The notes: generated by a model not told the origin, from the letters alone. A stretch of 64,000 bases of DNA from Dama dama (GCF_033118175.1 NC_083692.1:94792501-94856500), one strand, 5' to 3'. Counted from the stretch's first letter, positions 1 to 10,755 are shown. Numbers and translations: made by a program.

Positions 1-296
1 TCCTAAAGGAAATCAGTCCTGAATATTCATTGGAAGGACTGATGTTGAAGCTGAAACTCCAATACTTTGGCCACCTGATGCAAAGCTCTGACTCATTGGA
101 AAAGCCCCTGATGCTGGGAAAGATTGAAGGTGGGAGGAAAAAGGGATGACAGAGGATGAGATGGTTCGATGGTGTCACCAACTGGATGGACATGAGTTTG
201 GGCAAGCTCTGGGAGTTGGTGATGGACAGGGAAGCCTGGCGTTCTGTAGTCCATGGTTTCAAAAAGAGTCAGACACGACTGAGCAACTGAACTGAA
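1..296 (+). mobile_element. BovB LINE, 3' end
   Basis: This is the last ~300 bp of a sense BovB element, cut off by the window edge. It encodes the C-terminal tail of the BovB ORF (residues resembling ILKEISPEYSLEGLMLKLKL in broken frames) and ends in the typical ACTGAGCAACTGAACTGAA tail. The same 3' end recurs at 3.2, 19.7, 41.2 and 58.0 kb. It is 5'-truncated or continues outside the window. No intact frame remains. Confidence 0.93.
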
Positions 297-297
297 G

Positions 298-1075
298 TAC
301 ATGAGAAGATGCTGAAGATCATTAGTCATCAGAAAAACGCAAGTCAGAAACCACAATGAGGTATCACTTCAAACTCACTAGGATGGGTGTAACAGTGATT
401 TTTAACAAAATGGAAATCGCAAATATTGATGAGGATGTGCAGCAACTACACTCTCATACACTGTTGGTGAGAATGTAAAATGGTGCAAGTGTTTTGAAAA
501 ATAGTTCCTCAAAAACTTAGTTACCATATGACCTAGCAATTCCACTCCTAGCTATATATCCCCCCCAAAATTGAGACTGATGTTCACACAAAAACTTCTA
601 CATGAACATTCATAGTATTATTCATGACAGCTGAAAAAATGGAAACAACCAAAATATTCCTCAATGATGAGTGGATAATCAAATTTGGTGTATCCATACC
701 ATGGAACGGTATTCAGCAAAAAAGTGAACAATAAAGTACTGATACATGCTACAACATGGTTGAGCTTTGTAAACGTGTTAAATGAAAGAAGTCGGACACA
801 AAACATCATGTATTGTATGATTCCTTTTGTATCGAAGGTCTGAAGGAGAAAAATCTATGCAGACATAAAATAGATTAGTGGTTATCAGGAGTTGAAAGGA
901 TCGGGAAATGGAGAGTGACTGCTAAGGGGCACAGGGTGTCTTGTGGGTGATGTAAGTGTTTTGGGATTAGACAGTGATGAAGATTGCACAAATTTGTGAG
1001 TATACTCAAAATCACTGAGCGGAATAGTTTCAAATCATGATTATCATGATTAAAAGTATTTTTATCAATTTAACG
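298..1075 (+). mobile_element. Old L1M-type LINE, ORF2 end plus 3'UTR
   Basis: The sequence follows the order of an old mammalian L1 3' region: an AACCACAATGAGGTATCAC block, a TGTTGGTGAGAATGTAAA block, then the CATATGACCTAGCAATTCCA and AACATTCATAGTATTATTCA blocks, and finally the long AT-rich L1M 3'UTR (GTGGTTATCAGGAGTTGAAAG type). Divergence is high, so it is ancient and non-coding. The exact subfamily (L1MA, L1MB or L1ME) is not resolved. It abuts the BovB tail at 296. Confidence 0.8.
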
Positions 1076-1433
1076 TATTTTAAAGATTTACCTCCACATA
1101 TAGTCAACTGATTCTTATGTCTGTGCCCACTCATTTAACAACTATTGGTCAAGTTTCATCCATGTGTCTGACACTAACGTTCCTCTGTGATGGGTGAAAC
1201 AGCACGGTCTCTACCTTCACGATCTGTTTAGAGAGGAATGGGCCCTGGTGGAGGTGGAAATCTGTATGAGGGATATGGATATTAGACAGCATTCAAAGAG
1301 AAAAATTTGGGCAGGTAATTTTGGTGGGAGGAGATCTCTGGCCTTGGACTTGAACTCTTGTCAGCTGGATGATGTTTATCTAGTTATCTGTATCTCTAGG
1401 ATTCTGACTGGATGATGGTTATCTAGTTATTTA
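1076..1433. other. Unclassified stretch with a short direct repeat
   Basis: I recognise no gene or repeat family here. Two imperfect copies of a GGATGATGGTTATCTAGTTAT motif lie at about 1368-1388 and 1410-1430, just before the BovB insertion point. Confidence 0.4.
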
Positions 1434-1507
1434 AAAATATGCCCATCTGAATGCAGAGTTCCAAAGAATAGCATGGAGAGATAAGAAAGCCTTCCTAAGT
1501 GAACAAT

Positions 1508-1541
<34 letters not shown>

Positions 1542-3222
1542 AGAGGAAAACAATAGAATGGGAAAGACTAGAGATCTCTTCAAGAAAATTAGAGATACCA
1601 AGGGAACATTTCATGCAAAAATGGGTGCAATAAAGGGCAGAAATGGTATGGACCTAACAGAAGCAGAAGAGGTTAAGAAGAGATGGCAAGAATACACAGA
1701 ACTATACAGAAAAGATCTTCATGGCCCAGATAATCACGATGATGTGATCACTCACCTAGAGCCAGACATCCTGGAGTCTGAAGTCAAGCGGGCCTTAGGA
1801 AGCATCACTTTTAAGAAAGCAAGTGAAGGTGATGGAATTCGAGCTGAGCTATTTTGAATCCTAAAAGATGCTATTGTTAAATTGCTGCACTCAATATGCC
1901 AGCAAATTTGGAAAACTCAGCAGTGGCCAAAGGACTGGAAAAGGTCAGTTTCCATTGCAATCCCAAAGAATGTTCTACTGCACAATTGCCCTCATTTCAC
2001 ATGCTAGCAAAGCTATGCTCAAAATTCTCCAAGCTAGGCTTCAACAGTGCATGAACTGAGAACTTCCAGATGTTCAAGCTAGATTTAGAAAAGACAGAGG
2101 AACAAGAGATCAAATTGCCAACATCCACTGGATCATAGAAAAAGCAAGAGAATTCCAGGAAAACATTTGCTTCTTGACTACACTAAAGCCTTTGTGTGGA
2201 TCAAAACAAACTGTGGAAAATTCTTAAAGAGATGGGAATACCAGATCACCTTGCCTTCCCCTGTATGCAGGTCAAGAAGCAACAATTAGAGCTGGACATG
2301 GAACAACAGATTGGTTCCAAATTGGGAAAGGAGTATGTCAAGGTTGTATACTTAATTTATGTGCAGAGTACATCATGAGAAATGCCAGGCTAGATGAAGC
2401 ACAAGCTGGAATCAAGATTGCTGGAAGAAATATCAATAACCTCAGATATGCAGATGACACCACTCTTATGGCAGAAAGTGAAGAAGAACTAAAGAGCCTC
2501 TTGCTGCAGGTGAAAGAGGAGAGTGAAAAAGCTGGCTTAAAATTCAACATTCAAAAAATGAAGATCATGGCATCTGGCCCCATCACTTCATGGCAAATAG
2601 ATGGGGAAACAATGGAAACAGTGACAAACTTTATTTTCTTGGGCTCCAAAATCACTGTAGATGGTGACTTCAGCCATGAAATTAAAAGATGCTTGCTTCT
2701 TGGAAGAAAAGCTATGACAAAGCTAGATAGTGTATTAAAGATCAGAGTCATTACTTTGCCAACAAAGGTCTGTCTAGTCAAAGCTATGATTTTCCCAGTA
2801 GTTGTGTATGGATGTGAGAGTTGGACCATAAAGAAGGCTGAGAGCTGAAGAACTGATACTTTTGAACAGTGTTGTTGGAGAAGACTCTTGAGAGTCCCTT
2901 GGGTTGCAAGGAGATCCAACCAGTAAATCCTAAAGGAAATCAGCCCTGCATATTCATTGGAAGGACTGATGCTAATGCTGAAACTCCAATACTTTGGCCA
3001 CCTGGTGTCAAGAACTAACTCATTAGAAAAGACACTGATTCTGGGAAAGATTGAAGACAGGAGGAGAAGGGGATGATAGATGAGAAGTTGGTTGGATGGC
3101 ATCACCGATTCAATGGACATGAGTTTGAGGAGACTCTGGGAGATGGTGAAGGACAGGGAATCCTGGCGTTCTGCAGTCCATGGGGTTGCAAAGAGTCGGA
3201 TTCACCTGAGCAACTGAACGGC
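1434..3222 (+). mobile_element. BovB LINE, 5'-truncated, RT-containing
   Basis: A sense BovB copy runs from the linker after the endonuclease through the reverse transcriptase to the 3' end. Translated pieces include a GKTRDLFKKIRDTKG segment (from 1558), RT motif C as RYADDTTLMA near 2440-2470, and an FPVVVYGCESWTIKK segment near 2790-2840. The frame is broken at least at ~1855, 2060, 2376 and 2848, so it is dead. Flanking 9-bp copies of AGTTATTTA at 1425-1433 and 3223-3231 are the likely target-site duplication. The conserved part near 1510 has been replaced by a long A tract. Confidence 0.93.
1510..1540 (+). repeat. 31-bp poly(A) tract inside BovB
   Basis: Thirty-one uninterrupted A residues lie where other BovB copies read GCAAAGAAATAGAGGAAAAC. 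This is an expansion of an internal A-rich site and not the element's 3' tail. Confidence 0.9.
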
Positions 3223-3231
3223 AGTTATTTA

Positions 3232-4195
3232 GTATCTGTAGGTCTCTGTTGCTTGGTTCTGTCTCCCTTCCATTCTTGTCTCCAATTTGTGCTTTTTATC
3301 CCTAGGCTTCTCCTTGAGAGGACATCTGGGGATTCTTCAGTACTATGCCTGTTGTACTCACAATGTCCAATTCATCCAATTTAAAGACAGGAAGCTCATA
3401 GAGAAAACTGGATTATAAAGCAGCAAGGTCAAGCATAATCAGAATGCCCCCCTTTTTTGTGTGATTCTCATGATATTTCAGATTCTCAGGAGAATGAGTT
3501 CGTCTTCCTTAGGTCAGGGGCCATTTTTATAGCCAGGGCACACATCTTGGGTAACAAATCACTAAGACCTATAACCATATTCAGTAGTGGCTACTGAGTA
3601 CTTCAAAGGAATGGAGTCAATGAACAAAGGCGGAGGCGAGACACAAACTCTAATGCCCCTTTGTGGCCCTCCAACTACACTCGCCATGCTAGCCTCACAG
3701 AATCTCATGCATAATTCCTTCTTTCCACTCCTAATACAGCTTGCTTATGAAATCCTGAGAGCAGCATCCAAACCAGCATCCTCCCCCAGCACCCCTTGTG
3801 GATTAAATGGCATAATGGATGTGAAAGCCCTTTGCAAATTGCAAAGTAGTTTACAAATGTGAGTTATCACATATTATGGGACACTGCTGCCTGCAGAGAG
3901 CGGGGCTGAGCTGGGCAGAAAGGCCTAGGGACCCAGCCAAGCTTCCTTTGGCAGGGTTTTTGGATTTCAATGGGGAAAGAAAATGTTTCTTTGGGTTGTT
4001 AGCTTGTAATAGCTGGCCTCCCTACTGATTAAATAAACAGCTTCCTAAACATGATTTCAGCTAGAATTACACTGTGCTCCAGGCCTCAAACTGAGTGAAA
4101 ATGAAATAGGGAAGGCCAAGAGACCTCATTGACCAGAGGGATAGGTAGGCAGGAATTCTATTTATTACCTCTTCCATTCCCCATTAGCCCTTCCC
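3232..4195. other. Mostly unclassified DNA
   Basis: Apart from a probable MIR piece at 3795-3878, I see no recognisable gene or repeat. Short open frames (for example 3587-3862 on plus) resemble no known protein. Confidence 0.4.
3795..3878 (+). mobile_element. MIR SINE fragment
   Basis: The run GTGAAAGCCCTTTGCAAATT, followed by AAAGTAGTTTACAAATGTGAG, matches the 3' core of MIR, an ancient tRNA-derived SINE. Short and diverged. Confidence 0.55.
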
Positions 4196-4206
4196 TTCTC
4201 CAGGGG

Positions 4207-4398
4207 CTTCCCTGGTGGCTCAGCTGGTGAAGGATCCACCTGCAATGTGGGAGACCTGGGTTTGATCCCTGGGTTGGGAAGATCCCCTGGAGAAGGGAAT
4301 GGCTACCCACTCCAGTATTCTGGTCTGGAGAATTCCATGTACAGTCCATGGGTTTGCAAAGAGTCGGACACCACTGAGCGACTTTCACTTTCTTCACT
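4207..4398 (+). mobile_element. Bov-tA SINE with target-site duplication
   Basis: A full-length ruminant SINE. The tRNA-Glu-derived head begins GGGGCTTCCCTGGTGGCTCA and contains a box-B-like GGTTTGATCCC. The body is the Bov-A unit taken from the BovB 3' end (CACTCCAGTATTCTGGTCTG), and the end is GACTTTCACTTTCTTCACTT. Perfect 11-bp copies of TTCTCCAGGGG lie at 4196-4206 and 4399-4409. It has no coding capacity and was mobilised in trans by BovB or L1 machinery. Confidence 0.95.
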
Positions 4399-4501
4399 TT
4401 CTCCAGGGGTGAATCCTTACAGGACTGGAGACATCTGCTTCATTTCGGTGATTGGCTCAGAGATGGTAGAAACCCAGCTTAAGCCAATCAGGTCAGAGTT
4501 G

Positions 4502-5486
4502 TTTATTTTTTTTAAGTTGTTTGAAACAAATTTATTTTCAAAATAATGCACAAGAGCATAGGTTGAGGCTGTCCTTGGGAGGCCTCCCTCCCTTCCTCTG
4601 CCGCCACCTCCCCACCTCTTTGAATGCCAGGGAGAACACAGTTGAAGGAAACATTCAATCACAAACAATGACCAGCTCAAAGACAAAAGGTTTGGCCCAA
4701 AACAACTCAACATAATTAATCCAATTACTGTGAAGAGCAGTCACTGAGTAGGATTAAGATATTGTAGACGGGTGGCTCTTCAGTGCACCAGGGGGCCCCG
4801 CTTGAGGGAGATGAGGACAGAACACAGGCAGGAGATGTCTTTGGCCTGCTTGCTGGACTTGGGGTTAAGGTCACACAGCCGGGCCACCGGTTCCCACTCA
4901 GTGCCTGGGGACAACTCCTCAATGTCATGTGCAAAGACTTCTGCTGCTGCCTTGCTGTTGGCGTTTGTCTTCTGGAGCTGCCAACCTGCCTCACATGCCA
5001 CTCGTCCAGCTCCTTGATTGTTTTTTCTTTCCACTCTGCTTCCTGCTTCCAAGAATTGGCATCAAGGGCTTCCAAGCATTCCATTTGCTCTTCCCTCCCT
5101 TTACGGGATACTTTCAGGCTCTGAGTGCAATAGATCCACTTGTGAATAGCTGTGTAACTGTCTGTCGGGCCAGTAGTCTCTTGGCAGTATTCGCCATTCA
5201 TCACTCCATCATCAGTATCTGTACCAGCCCCCTTCCCCCTCCTCCCCCGCCCTGGGTCCGGCGGTGCCGCCGTCCAGGATGGTGAAGACCTCGTTGTTCT
5301 CGATGCCTGCAATCTCACTCTCCTGTTATGCCAAGAAGGCTGCAGCAGGGTCCTCTTCACTGGCCCCTCGGATCCCCGGGGTGGGACCATCAGAGGGGGT
5401 GCTGAACAGATCTTACTCTGCCATGACAGGAGGTTCAATGGCATCAACTTTTCAGAGACACACCAACCGACCAGCACCAAATACCA
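4502..5486 (-). pseudogene. CLTA: Processed pseudogene of clathrin light chain A
   Basis: On the minus strand the sequence reads as an intronless copy of CLTA mRNA. The parent encodes the clathrin light chain that coats endocytic vesicles. The original start is at 5424-5422 and the stop at 4782-4780. Pieces recognisable in different frames are ESEIAGIEN, DGVMNGEY, EALDANSWKQEAEWKEKTIK, PGTEWEPVARLCD, NPKSSKQAKD and VLISLKRGPLVH. The neuron-specific insert between the central helix and the C-terminal domain is missing, so the source was the general, non-neuronal splice form. An in-frame stop follows codon 3 (MAE-stop) and several frameshifts break the rest. The 3'UTR ends with AATAAA at 4536-4531 followed by an A-rich tail remnant. 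The 5'UTR is interrupted by a BovB at 5477-5986 and may resume to about 6095. CLTA is preferred over CLTB because of the C-terminal ending PLVH. Confidence 0.92.
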
Positions 5487-5986
5487 GTTCAGTTCAGTTC
5501 AGTCGCTCAGTCGTGTCTGACTCTTTGCGACCCCGTGGACTGCAGCACGCCAGGCTTCCCTGTCCATCACCAACTCCCAGAGTGTGCTCAAACTCATGTC
5601 CATCAAGTCAGTGATGCCATCCAGCCATCTCATCCTGTGTCGTCCCCTTCTCCTCCCACCTTCAATCTTTCCCAGCATCAGGGTCTTTTACAATGAGCCA
5701 GTTCTTCCCAACAGGTGGCCAAAGTATTGGCACTTCAGCTTCAGCATCAGTCCTTCCAATGAATATTCAGGACTGATCTCCTTTAGGACTGACTGGATGG
5801 ATCTCCTTGCAGTCCAAGGGGTTTGCAAGAGCCTTCTCCAACACCACAGTTCAAAAGCATCAATTCTTCGGCACTCAACCTTCTTTATAGTCCAACTCTC
5901 ACATCCACACTTGACTATGGAAAAACCATAGCTCTGACTAGACGGACCTTTGAAGGCAAAGTAATGTCTCTGCTTTTTAGTAGACT
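5477..5986 (-). mobile_element. BovB 3' fragment inserted in the CLTA retrocopy
   Basis: Antisense BovB, starting with (TTCAG)n and TCGCTCAGTCGTGTCTGACT and running to AAGTAATGTCTCTGCTTTTTAG. It is about 500 bp and 5'-truncated. Flanking copies CACCAACCGACCAGCA (5461-5476) and CACCAACTGACCAGCA (5987-6002) match at 15 of 16 bases and are the likely target duplication. The insertion therefore postdates the CLTA retrocopy. Confidence 0.93.
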
Positions 5987-6002
5987 CACCAACTGACCAG
6001 CA

Positions 6003-6854
6003 GACCCCAAGTCCGGCAGTGGCCACTGTGCTTGCGCCTGCTCTCAGAGACAGGCTGGAGGAGGGAGCAGGACCAAGTTTTGTCTTGGCAACACTGGTTG
6101 TTTCAGGCCTAATCAAGTTAGTATAATCAGAGTGAAGCCTGGTATTTTGGTTTAATAACTGAGGAGAAGTAAAAATCCCTCTTTTCCTGTGGACAGTTTT
6201 GGGTATGCATGTAAAGTCTGGAACTCTCCAGCTATTTTGCATTGTACTCTCTTTTTAAAAATGTTATCAATCAAAGGAGGGACACAAATGAAATGATGTC
6301 ACCTTTGAAATATGCTTGTAGTCCCTCTCTCGATGGAGATCAGATCCTTTGAAGAGACTTTGAACAGATGACGTAGTTTCCCTGTGTAGTTACATATTAC
6401 AGTCCATTCAAAAACTCTAATGTAGTGTCTGATTCAAAATTATCTCCCACTTTCAATTTATGCCAGGCCTGTGACTTGAGGACCTCAAGATGAGGATCAG
6501 GGGATAGTCTGTTTTTTTATTTGTCTTTTGCCGCTATGTGGGGTTGAGGAAGTGCAAGCAGTCTGCCCCTGGGACATCCCATTCTTTTTATCTTTGTATC
6601 TAATCTTCCTGAGACTGGGATAGGGACCAGGAATGATTGAAGAAGGAAGAAGAGTTCATGTTTCACAGTTTCCCACCTGATCATGATGAGGGAGGCCACC
6701 AGGGTACCATTATTTGGTCTGTTTTATCCTGTTGGCTACTGGGGTCCTCTGCTGACATGCTAGGGCTGCTGTGTATGGTGGGGTGATTTTCTTAGCAGAG
6801 TTTAGTATTGCTTAGGTCCTTTTATCTCTGAAGAATTAAATAATCAAAAGCAAA
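6003..6854. other. Unclassified; possible pseudogene 5'UTR at its left end
   Basis: The first ~90 bp are GC-rich and, read on minus, lie where the 5'UTR of the CLTA retrocopy should continue across the BovB insertion. The remainder to 6854 is AT-rich with no recognised feature. Confidence 0.35.
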
Positions 6855-7590
6855 TAATTATGGTATAGCCACTATGGAAAGCACTATGGAAGTTCTTCAA
6901 AAACTCAAAAACATTTGATCAAGGCAACCTGCCTTTGGGTATATTAGAAATACCATCTTGAAGATATCTTGGTACCACCATGCTCATTGCAATGTTATTC
7001 ACAATAGCCAAGATATGGAGACAATCTAAGTGTACATCCACAGATGAACAGATAAAGAAAATATAACACACACAGGGATATTACTCAGCCACAAAAAGAA
7101 GGAAATGCCACCATTTGCAACAAGGTTGTACCTTGAGAGCATTATGCTATGTAAAAAAAGTCAGACAGAGAAGAACATAGAATGTATGATCTTACTTTTA
7201 AGCAGAATCTTTAAAAAATGAATTCCTAGAAACAGAAAACAGATTGGTATTTGGCAAGGGCAGAGGGTGAAAGATGTGGTAAATGAGTGAAGGGAGCCAA
7301 AAAGTACAAACTTCAAGCTACGAGATAAATAAGTTCTGGGGATATAATATACACCGTGGTGACTACAGTTAACAATACTCTATTGTAGATTTGAAAATGG
7401 CTAAGAGAGTAGATCTTTAAAGTTCTCATCACAAGAAAAAAAATCTATGTGAGATAATGAATGTTAGTTAACCTTATTGTGGTAATCATATCAAAATATG
7501 TACATTTATCAAATGATTACATTGTATACTTTAAACTTACACAATATTATATATCAATTATATCTCCATAAAACTGGAGAGAAAGTAAAT
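6855..7590 (+). mobile_element. Old L1 LINE, ORF2 end and 3'UTR
   Basis: Sense L1 order is clear: TATAGCCACTATGGAAAGCA, TGTTATTCACAATAGCCAAG, ATATTACTCAGCCACAAAAA, then the 3'UTR blocks GGTGACTACAGTTAACAATA and AATTATATCTCCATAAAACT. High divergence fits an L1MA/L1MB-age copy. Non-coding. Confidence 0.88.
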
Positions 7591-7599
7591 AATTAATGC

Positions 7600-8010
7600 A
7601 TAAGATGAGAATTTAGAAGAATATTCATATAACCATGAGTTGGATAAAGACTTTCCAAGCATTACAGCAAAATCAAAAATCATGGAGGAAAAGATTAATA
7701 GACCTGGTGACATAAAAGTTTAACATTGTAATTTATTAAACAATACCATGATCAAAATTAAAATCAAAGTGCACAGATGGAGGTGGGGCAGGGGTCTGCA
7801 CCATACATAACAGATACAGAACTAATATCCTCAGTGTTCAAAATCCTCTTACCAATCAATAAGAAATCAATAAATAGTCAAGTCTGGTTTGAAAAGGAAG
7901 CAAGCCACAAAAGTAAAAACCCAACAATGAATAAGTGAAAAATATATTCAGCTTCACTAGTCATCAAAGAAAAACAACACTCCACAATTAAATACTGGGG
8001 TAGAAATTTT
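7600..8010 (+). mobile_element. Probable L1M ORF2 fragment
   Basis: Patterns such as ACTAATATCCTCAGTGTTCA, CCAATCAATAAGAAATCAAT and CTTCACTAGTCATCAAAG match the order of the late ORF2 region of old L1s. This region lies upstream of the 3'UTR in a normal element, so this piece is a separate copy from the one at 6855-7590. Divergence is high. Confidence 0.5.
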
Positions 8011-8119
8011 GCATCAAGTGTTTTTCCTCAAATGGCTAGCTGGCTGCCCTAACACTATTGATTAATTTATGTATTGCCTCACTCAGGTGAAAGGGCTCGT
8101 TGTCAAAGAGTGTTTTAAT

Positions 8120-8428
8120 ATTGTTTATTTATCTGATTTTGGCTGTGCTGGGTCTTTGTTGCTGTGTGGGTTTTGATGGTGCATGGACTTCTCATTGAGG
8201 TGCTTCTTTTGCTGCAGAGCGTGGGCTGTAGGGCACATGGGATTCGTTGTTATGGAACTTGGGCTCAGCAATTATGTGGTTCTCGGGCTCTGGAACACAG
8301 TGTCAATAGTTGTGGTGGCTTTTGCCGCGTGGCATATGGGATCTTCCTGGATGGGGGATTGAACCCATGTCTCCTGCATTGTCATGAGGCTTCTTTACCA
8401 CTGACTCACCAGGGAAACCCTGTCATAC
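8120..8428 (-). mobile_element. CHR-2-type SINE
   Basis: Antisense cetartiodactyl tRNA-Glu SINE of the CHR-2 type. The A-rich tail (as T) and TTTGGCTGTGCTGGGTCTTT lie on the left, and the tRNA head (CTGACTCACCAGGGAAACCC) on the right. Perfect 11-bp copies of AGTGTTTTAAT at 8109-8119 and 8429-8439 form the target duplication. Confidence 0.85.
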
Positions 8429-8439
8429 AGTGTTTTAAT

Positions 8440-9170
8440 TGATCTCTTCACAGAAGGGCTGCCCTTTGCCAGAAATAGGAAAGAGACATGGGTTCTAGGA
8501 GGGATTCACCTTTACAAATATGTAGCCTGGAGTGTGTAACAGAGCCTGATATGTTCTGGGAAGAGCTGGAGGTTTTGTGAGGCTGCAGTGGAGACCACGT
8601 GATGGGAGCTGGAAGAATGGCAGGTAAGCCTGGAAGTGTATTATGGGGCCACCTATTGGATTCTTGAAGGCCATGCTTTCGTTTCTTGGCTTTGTCTCTA
8701 GGAAGGGGAAGGTCATGAGAGGTCTTTGGACAATGAGGTTGCTGTTCCCAGCAACAAAAGTGGGAGGACTTCTGAAGAATTGCCATGTAAGAGTCCATTT
8801 GCAACACCAATCAAAGCATTCCTTTTCTAAGCAAATCAAACGTATCTTCCTCCTTCCTCCTCCATTAGCTCCACCCCTTGTGGAGCAGAGCCTAGATCAG
8901 CAAGACTGGAGAGGGATGGATGCATAGAGCAGGCAGGAGAAAGGGTACCTAAGTTGTTATTCTCCCTATAAGTAGCTAGCCTGCCAGAGAAGAGGGAAAA
9001 ATTATGATCCATGCACTGGACTAAACATTTAAACCACTGTAATCAGGTTGTTTGGGTAATCAGATTGATTGAAGGAATTTTATTATCTAAGAATGACCAG
9101 AAAAAATCTTGGAGCCCATCCTGAATTTCTTCCAGGGGAAGGAAGAGAACTCACCTTAAAAGATAGATTT
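8440..9170. other. Unclassified DNA
   Basis: No gene, RNA or repeat family is recognised. Overlapping short frames on both strands at 8448-8927 lack any known motif. Confidence 0.4.
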
Positions 9171-9227
9171 AAAGGGATGCCACCAATAAAACTAAATTTG
9201 CATGTTGCTGTTATCCTCTGGATCAAG
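9171..9227. repeat. Left copy of a 57-bp direct repeat flanking an L1 tail
   Basis: The 57-bp segment recurs at 9505-9561 with 51 of 57 bases identical. Both copies contain the string CACCAATAAAACTA and end in ATCAAG. They immediately bracket the L1 3' end at 9228-9504 and are best read as an unusually long target-site duplication. Confidence 0.85.
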
Positions 9228-9504
9228 GAGAGGGTGGGATGTATGGAGAGAGTAACGCGGAAACTTATATTACCATATGTAAAATAGATAGCCACTGGGA
9301 ATTTGCATACGACTCAGGGGGCCCAAACAGGGGCTCTGTAACAACACAGAGGGTGGGATGGGGCGGGAAACGGGAGGGAGGTTCTAGAGGGGGTGGACAT
9401 ACGTATACCTATGGCTGATTCAAGCTGATGTTTGGCAGAAACCAACACAAGTCTGTAAAGCATTTATCCCTCAATTAAAAAATAAATACATTTTTTAAAA
9501 TAAA
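9228..9504 (+). mobile_element. Ruminant L1 3' end, strongly 5'-truncated
   Basis: Sense L1 3'UTR: GAGAGGGTGGGATGTATGGA, CCATATGTAAAATAGATAGC, GTATACCTATGGCTGATTCA, then an A-rich end at 9470-9504. Only the last ~275 bp of the element were copied. It sits between the two 57-bp repeats. Confidence 0.88.
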
Positions 9505-9561
9505 AAAGGGACACCACCAATAAAACTATACTTGCATGCTGCTGTTATCCTCTGAATCAAG
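9505..9561. repeat. Right copy of the 57-bp direct repeat
   Basis: Partner of 9171-9227, differing at six positions. It follows the A-rich L1 tail directly, as expected of a 3' target-site duplicate. Confidence 0.85.
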
Positions 9562-9584
9562 CTTGTTTCATAAATTGGAGGCTA

Positions 9585-9795
9585 TTATTAACAGCAAGCT
9601 TGTGTCTGCTCTGGCCAAGTGATTCACATTTGTGATCTCCTCTAATCCTCAGCATACCCTGTGAAATGTGCATTTGTAGCCTCATTTTGCAGATAAGCAT
9701 TCAGAGGTTCAGAGAAGTTAAGCACCATGCCCAGCTAGCATTTTCCAGATATAGGATTTAAATTCAGATCATATTGACTGTACTTTTGACATTGT
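9585..9795 (-). mobile_element. MIR SINE
   Basis: Antisense MIR: CTCCTCTAATCCTCAGCATA, CCTCATTTTGCAGATAAGCA, AGAGAAGTTAAGCACCATGC and GATTTAAATTCAGATC. This is the usual core of this tRNA-derived SINE. Confidence 0.85.
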
Positions 9796-10541
9796 CCTCT
9801 CATCAAATTGGCCCTACCTCATTGCATGGCTGGAGGGGGATGCACTCCTTGTAACGGGACAGAGAATGATGAAGCCTCAAGTGCTCGCGGTCTTTCATCT
9901 TCCCCTGCCGCTAGAGAGAGCGGTGGGACCCTGCCTTCTCTCATCTTTGCCTCCTGATTTAACTTCTATCATTCATGGTCAGAGTAGGGACAGGAACACA
10001 GAATATGGATGGGGAGGAAGAGACACAAGGGAGACAGAATAGAGAGGAAGGGGCAGAGGGTGGTGCTTTTTGGAGAAACTGGGAGCTGGAAGCTGGGGAG
10101 TGGGCTGCAGAATGTGGGAACAGAGAGGGACCTTTGAAAGATGCTGCTGCACATGCCCCGGAGAAACACGTTTAAAGGACTTGGGTTATAATCAGAATGG
10201 CTTTAGGTTGTTGGACTGTGTCTGTGAGACTGAAACCCTGCTTAGAGACAGGACACATGGGTCACAGCTTCACAAACATTTCATCAGCAAGAAATAAGAC
10301 CATGTGGGAAAATAATCATGTCTCTTTGCAGCTGAACCGAAATAGACACCATAGTAATAACTTTAACTTAGATGCTTTCTTTTATTCCTCATGCAAAGGT
10401 GAGATAAATGACTTTATACTCATTTTGTTAAATAATTAATGAAGTGTTAGCTGTTCAGTCATGAGTGACTAAGGGGTGGGGACAAAACCATTGGTGGCTT
10501 TTCTGCAATGTCATAGGGAGATTTCTTCATACACAATAATT
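9796..10541. other. Unclassified DNA
   Basis: No recognised feature. A purine-rich tract (GGAAGAGACACAAGGGAGAC and similar) occupies about 10010-10140. Confidence 0.4.
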
Positions 10542-10755
10542 GGGCTTCCCTAGTGGCTCAGACAGGAAAGAGTTTGCCTGCAATGCAGGAGACTCAGGTT
10601 TGATCCCTGGGTTGGTTGGGAAGATCCCCAGAAGAAGGGAATGCCTACCCACTCCAGTATTCTTGCCTGGGAAATCCCATGGACAGAGGAGCCTGGTGGA
10701 CTACTGTCCATGGAGTTGCAAAGAGTAGGACACAACTGAGTGACTTTCACTTTCG
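10542..10755 (+). mobile_element. Bov-tA SINE
   Basis: tRNA-Glu head GGGCTTCCCTAGTGGCTCAG at the left, box-B-like GGTTTGATCCC, Bov-A body (CACTCCAGTATTCTTGCCTG) and end GTGACTTTCACTTTCGATG. No convincing target duplication was found. Confidence 0.94.

Noticed and set aside
1034..1055. Palindromic ATCATGAT repeats
   Set aside because: Short AT-rich symmetry at the end of an old L1 3'UTR. No reason to assign a function.
4207..4290. tRNA-Glu-like head as a tRNA gene
   Set aside because: It is the head of a Bov-tA SINE, fused to BovB-derived sequence and flanked by a target duplication. The same holds for the other Bov-tA copies.
4725..5480. 251-codon open frame on minus as a gene
   Set aside because: Only part of it matches CLTA. 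The authentic start is followed by a stop, and frameshifts move the C-terminus to another frame, so it is a pseudogene.
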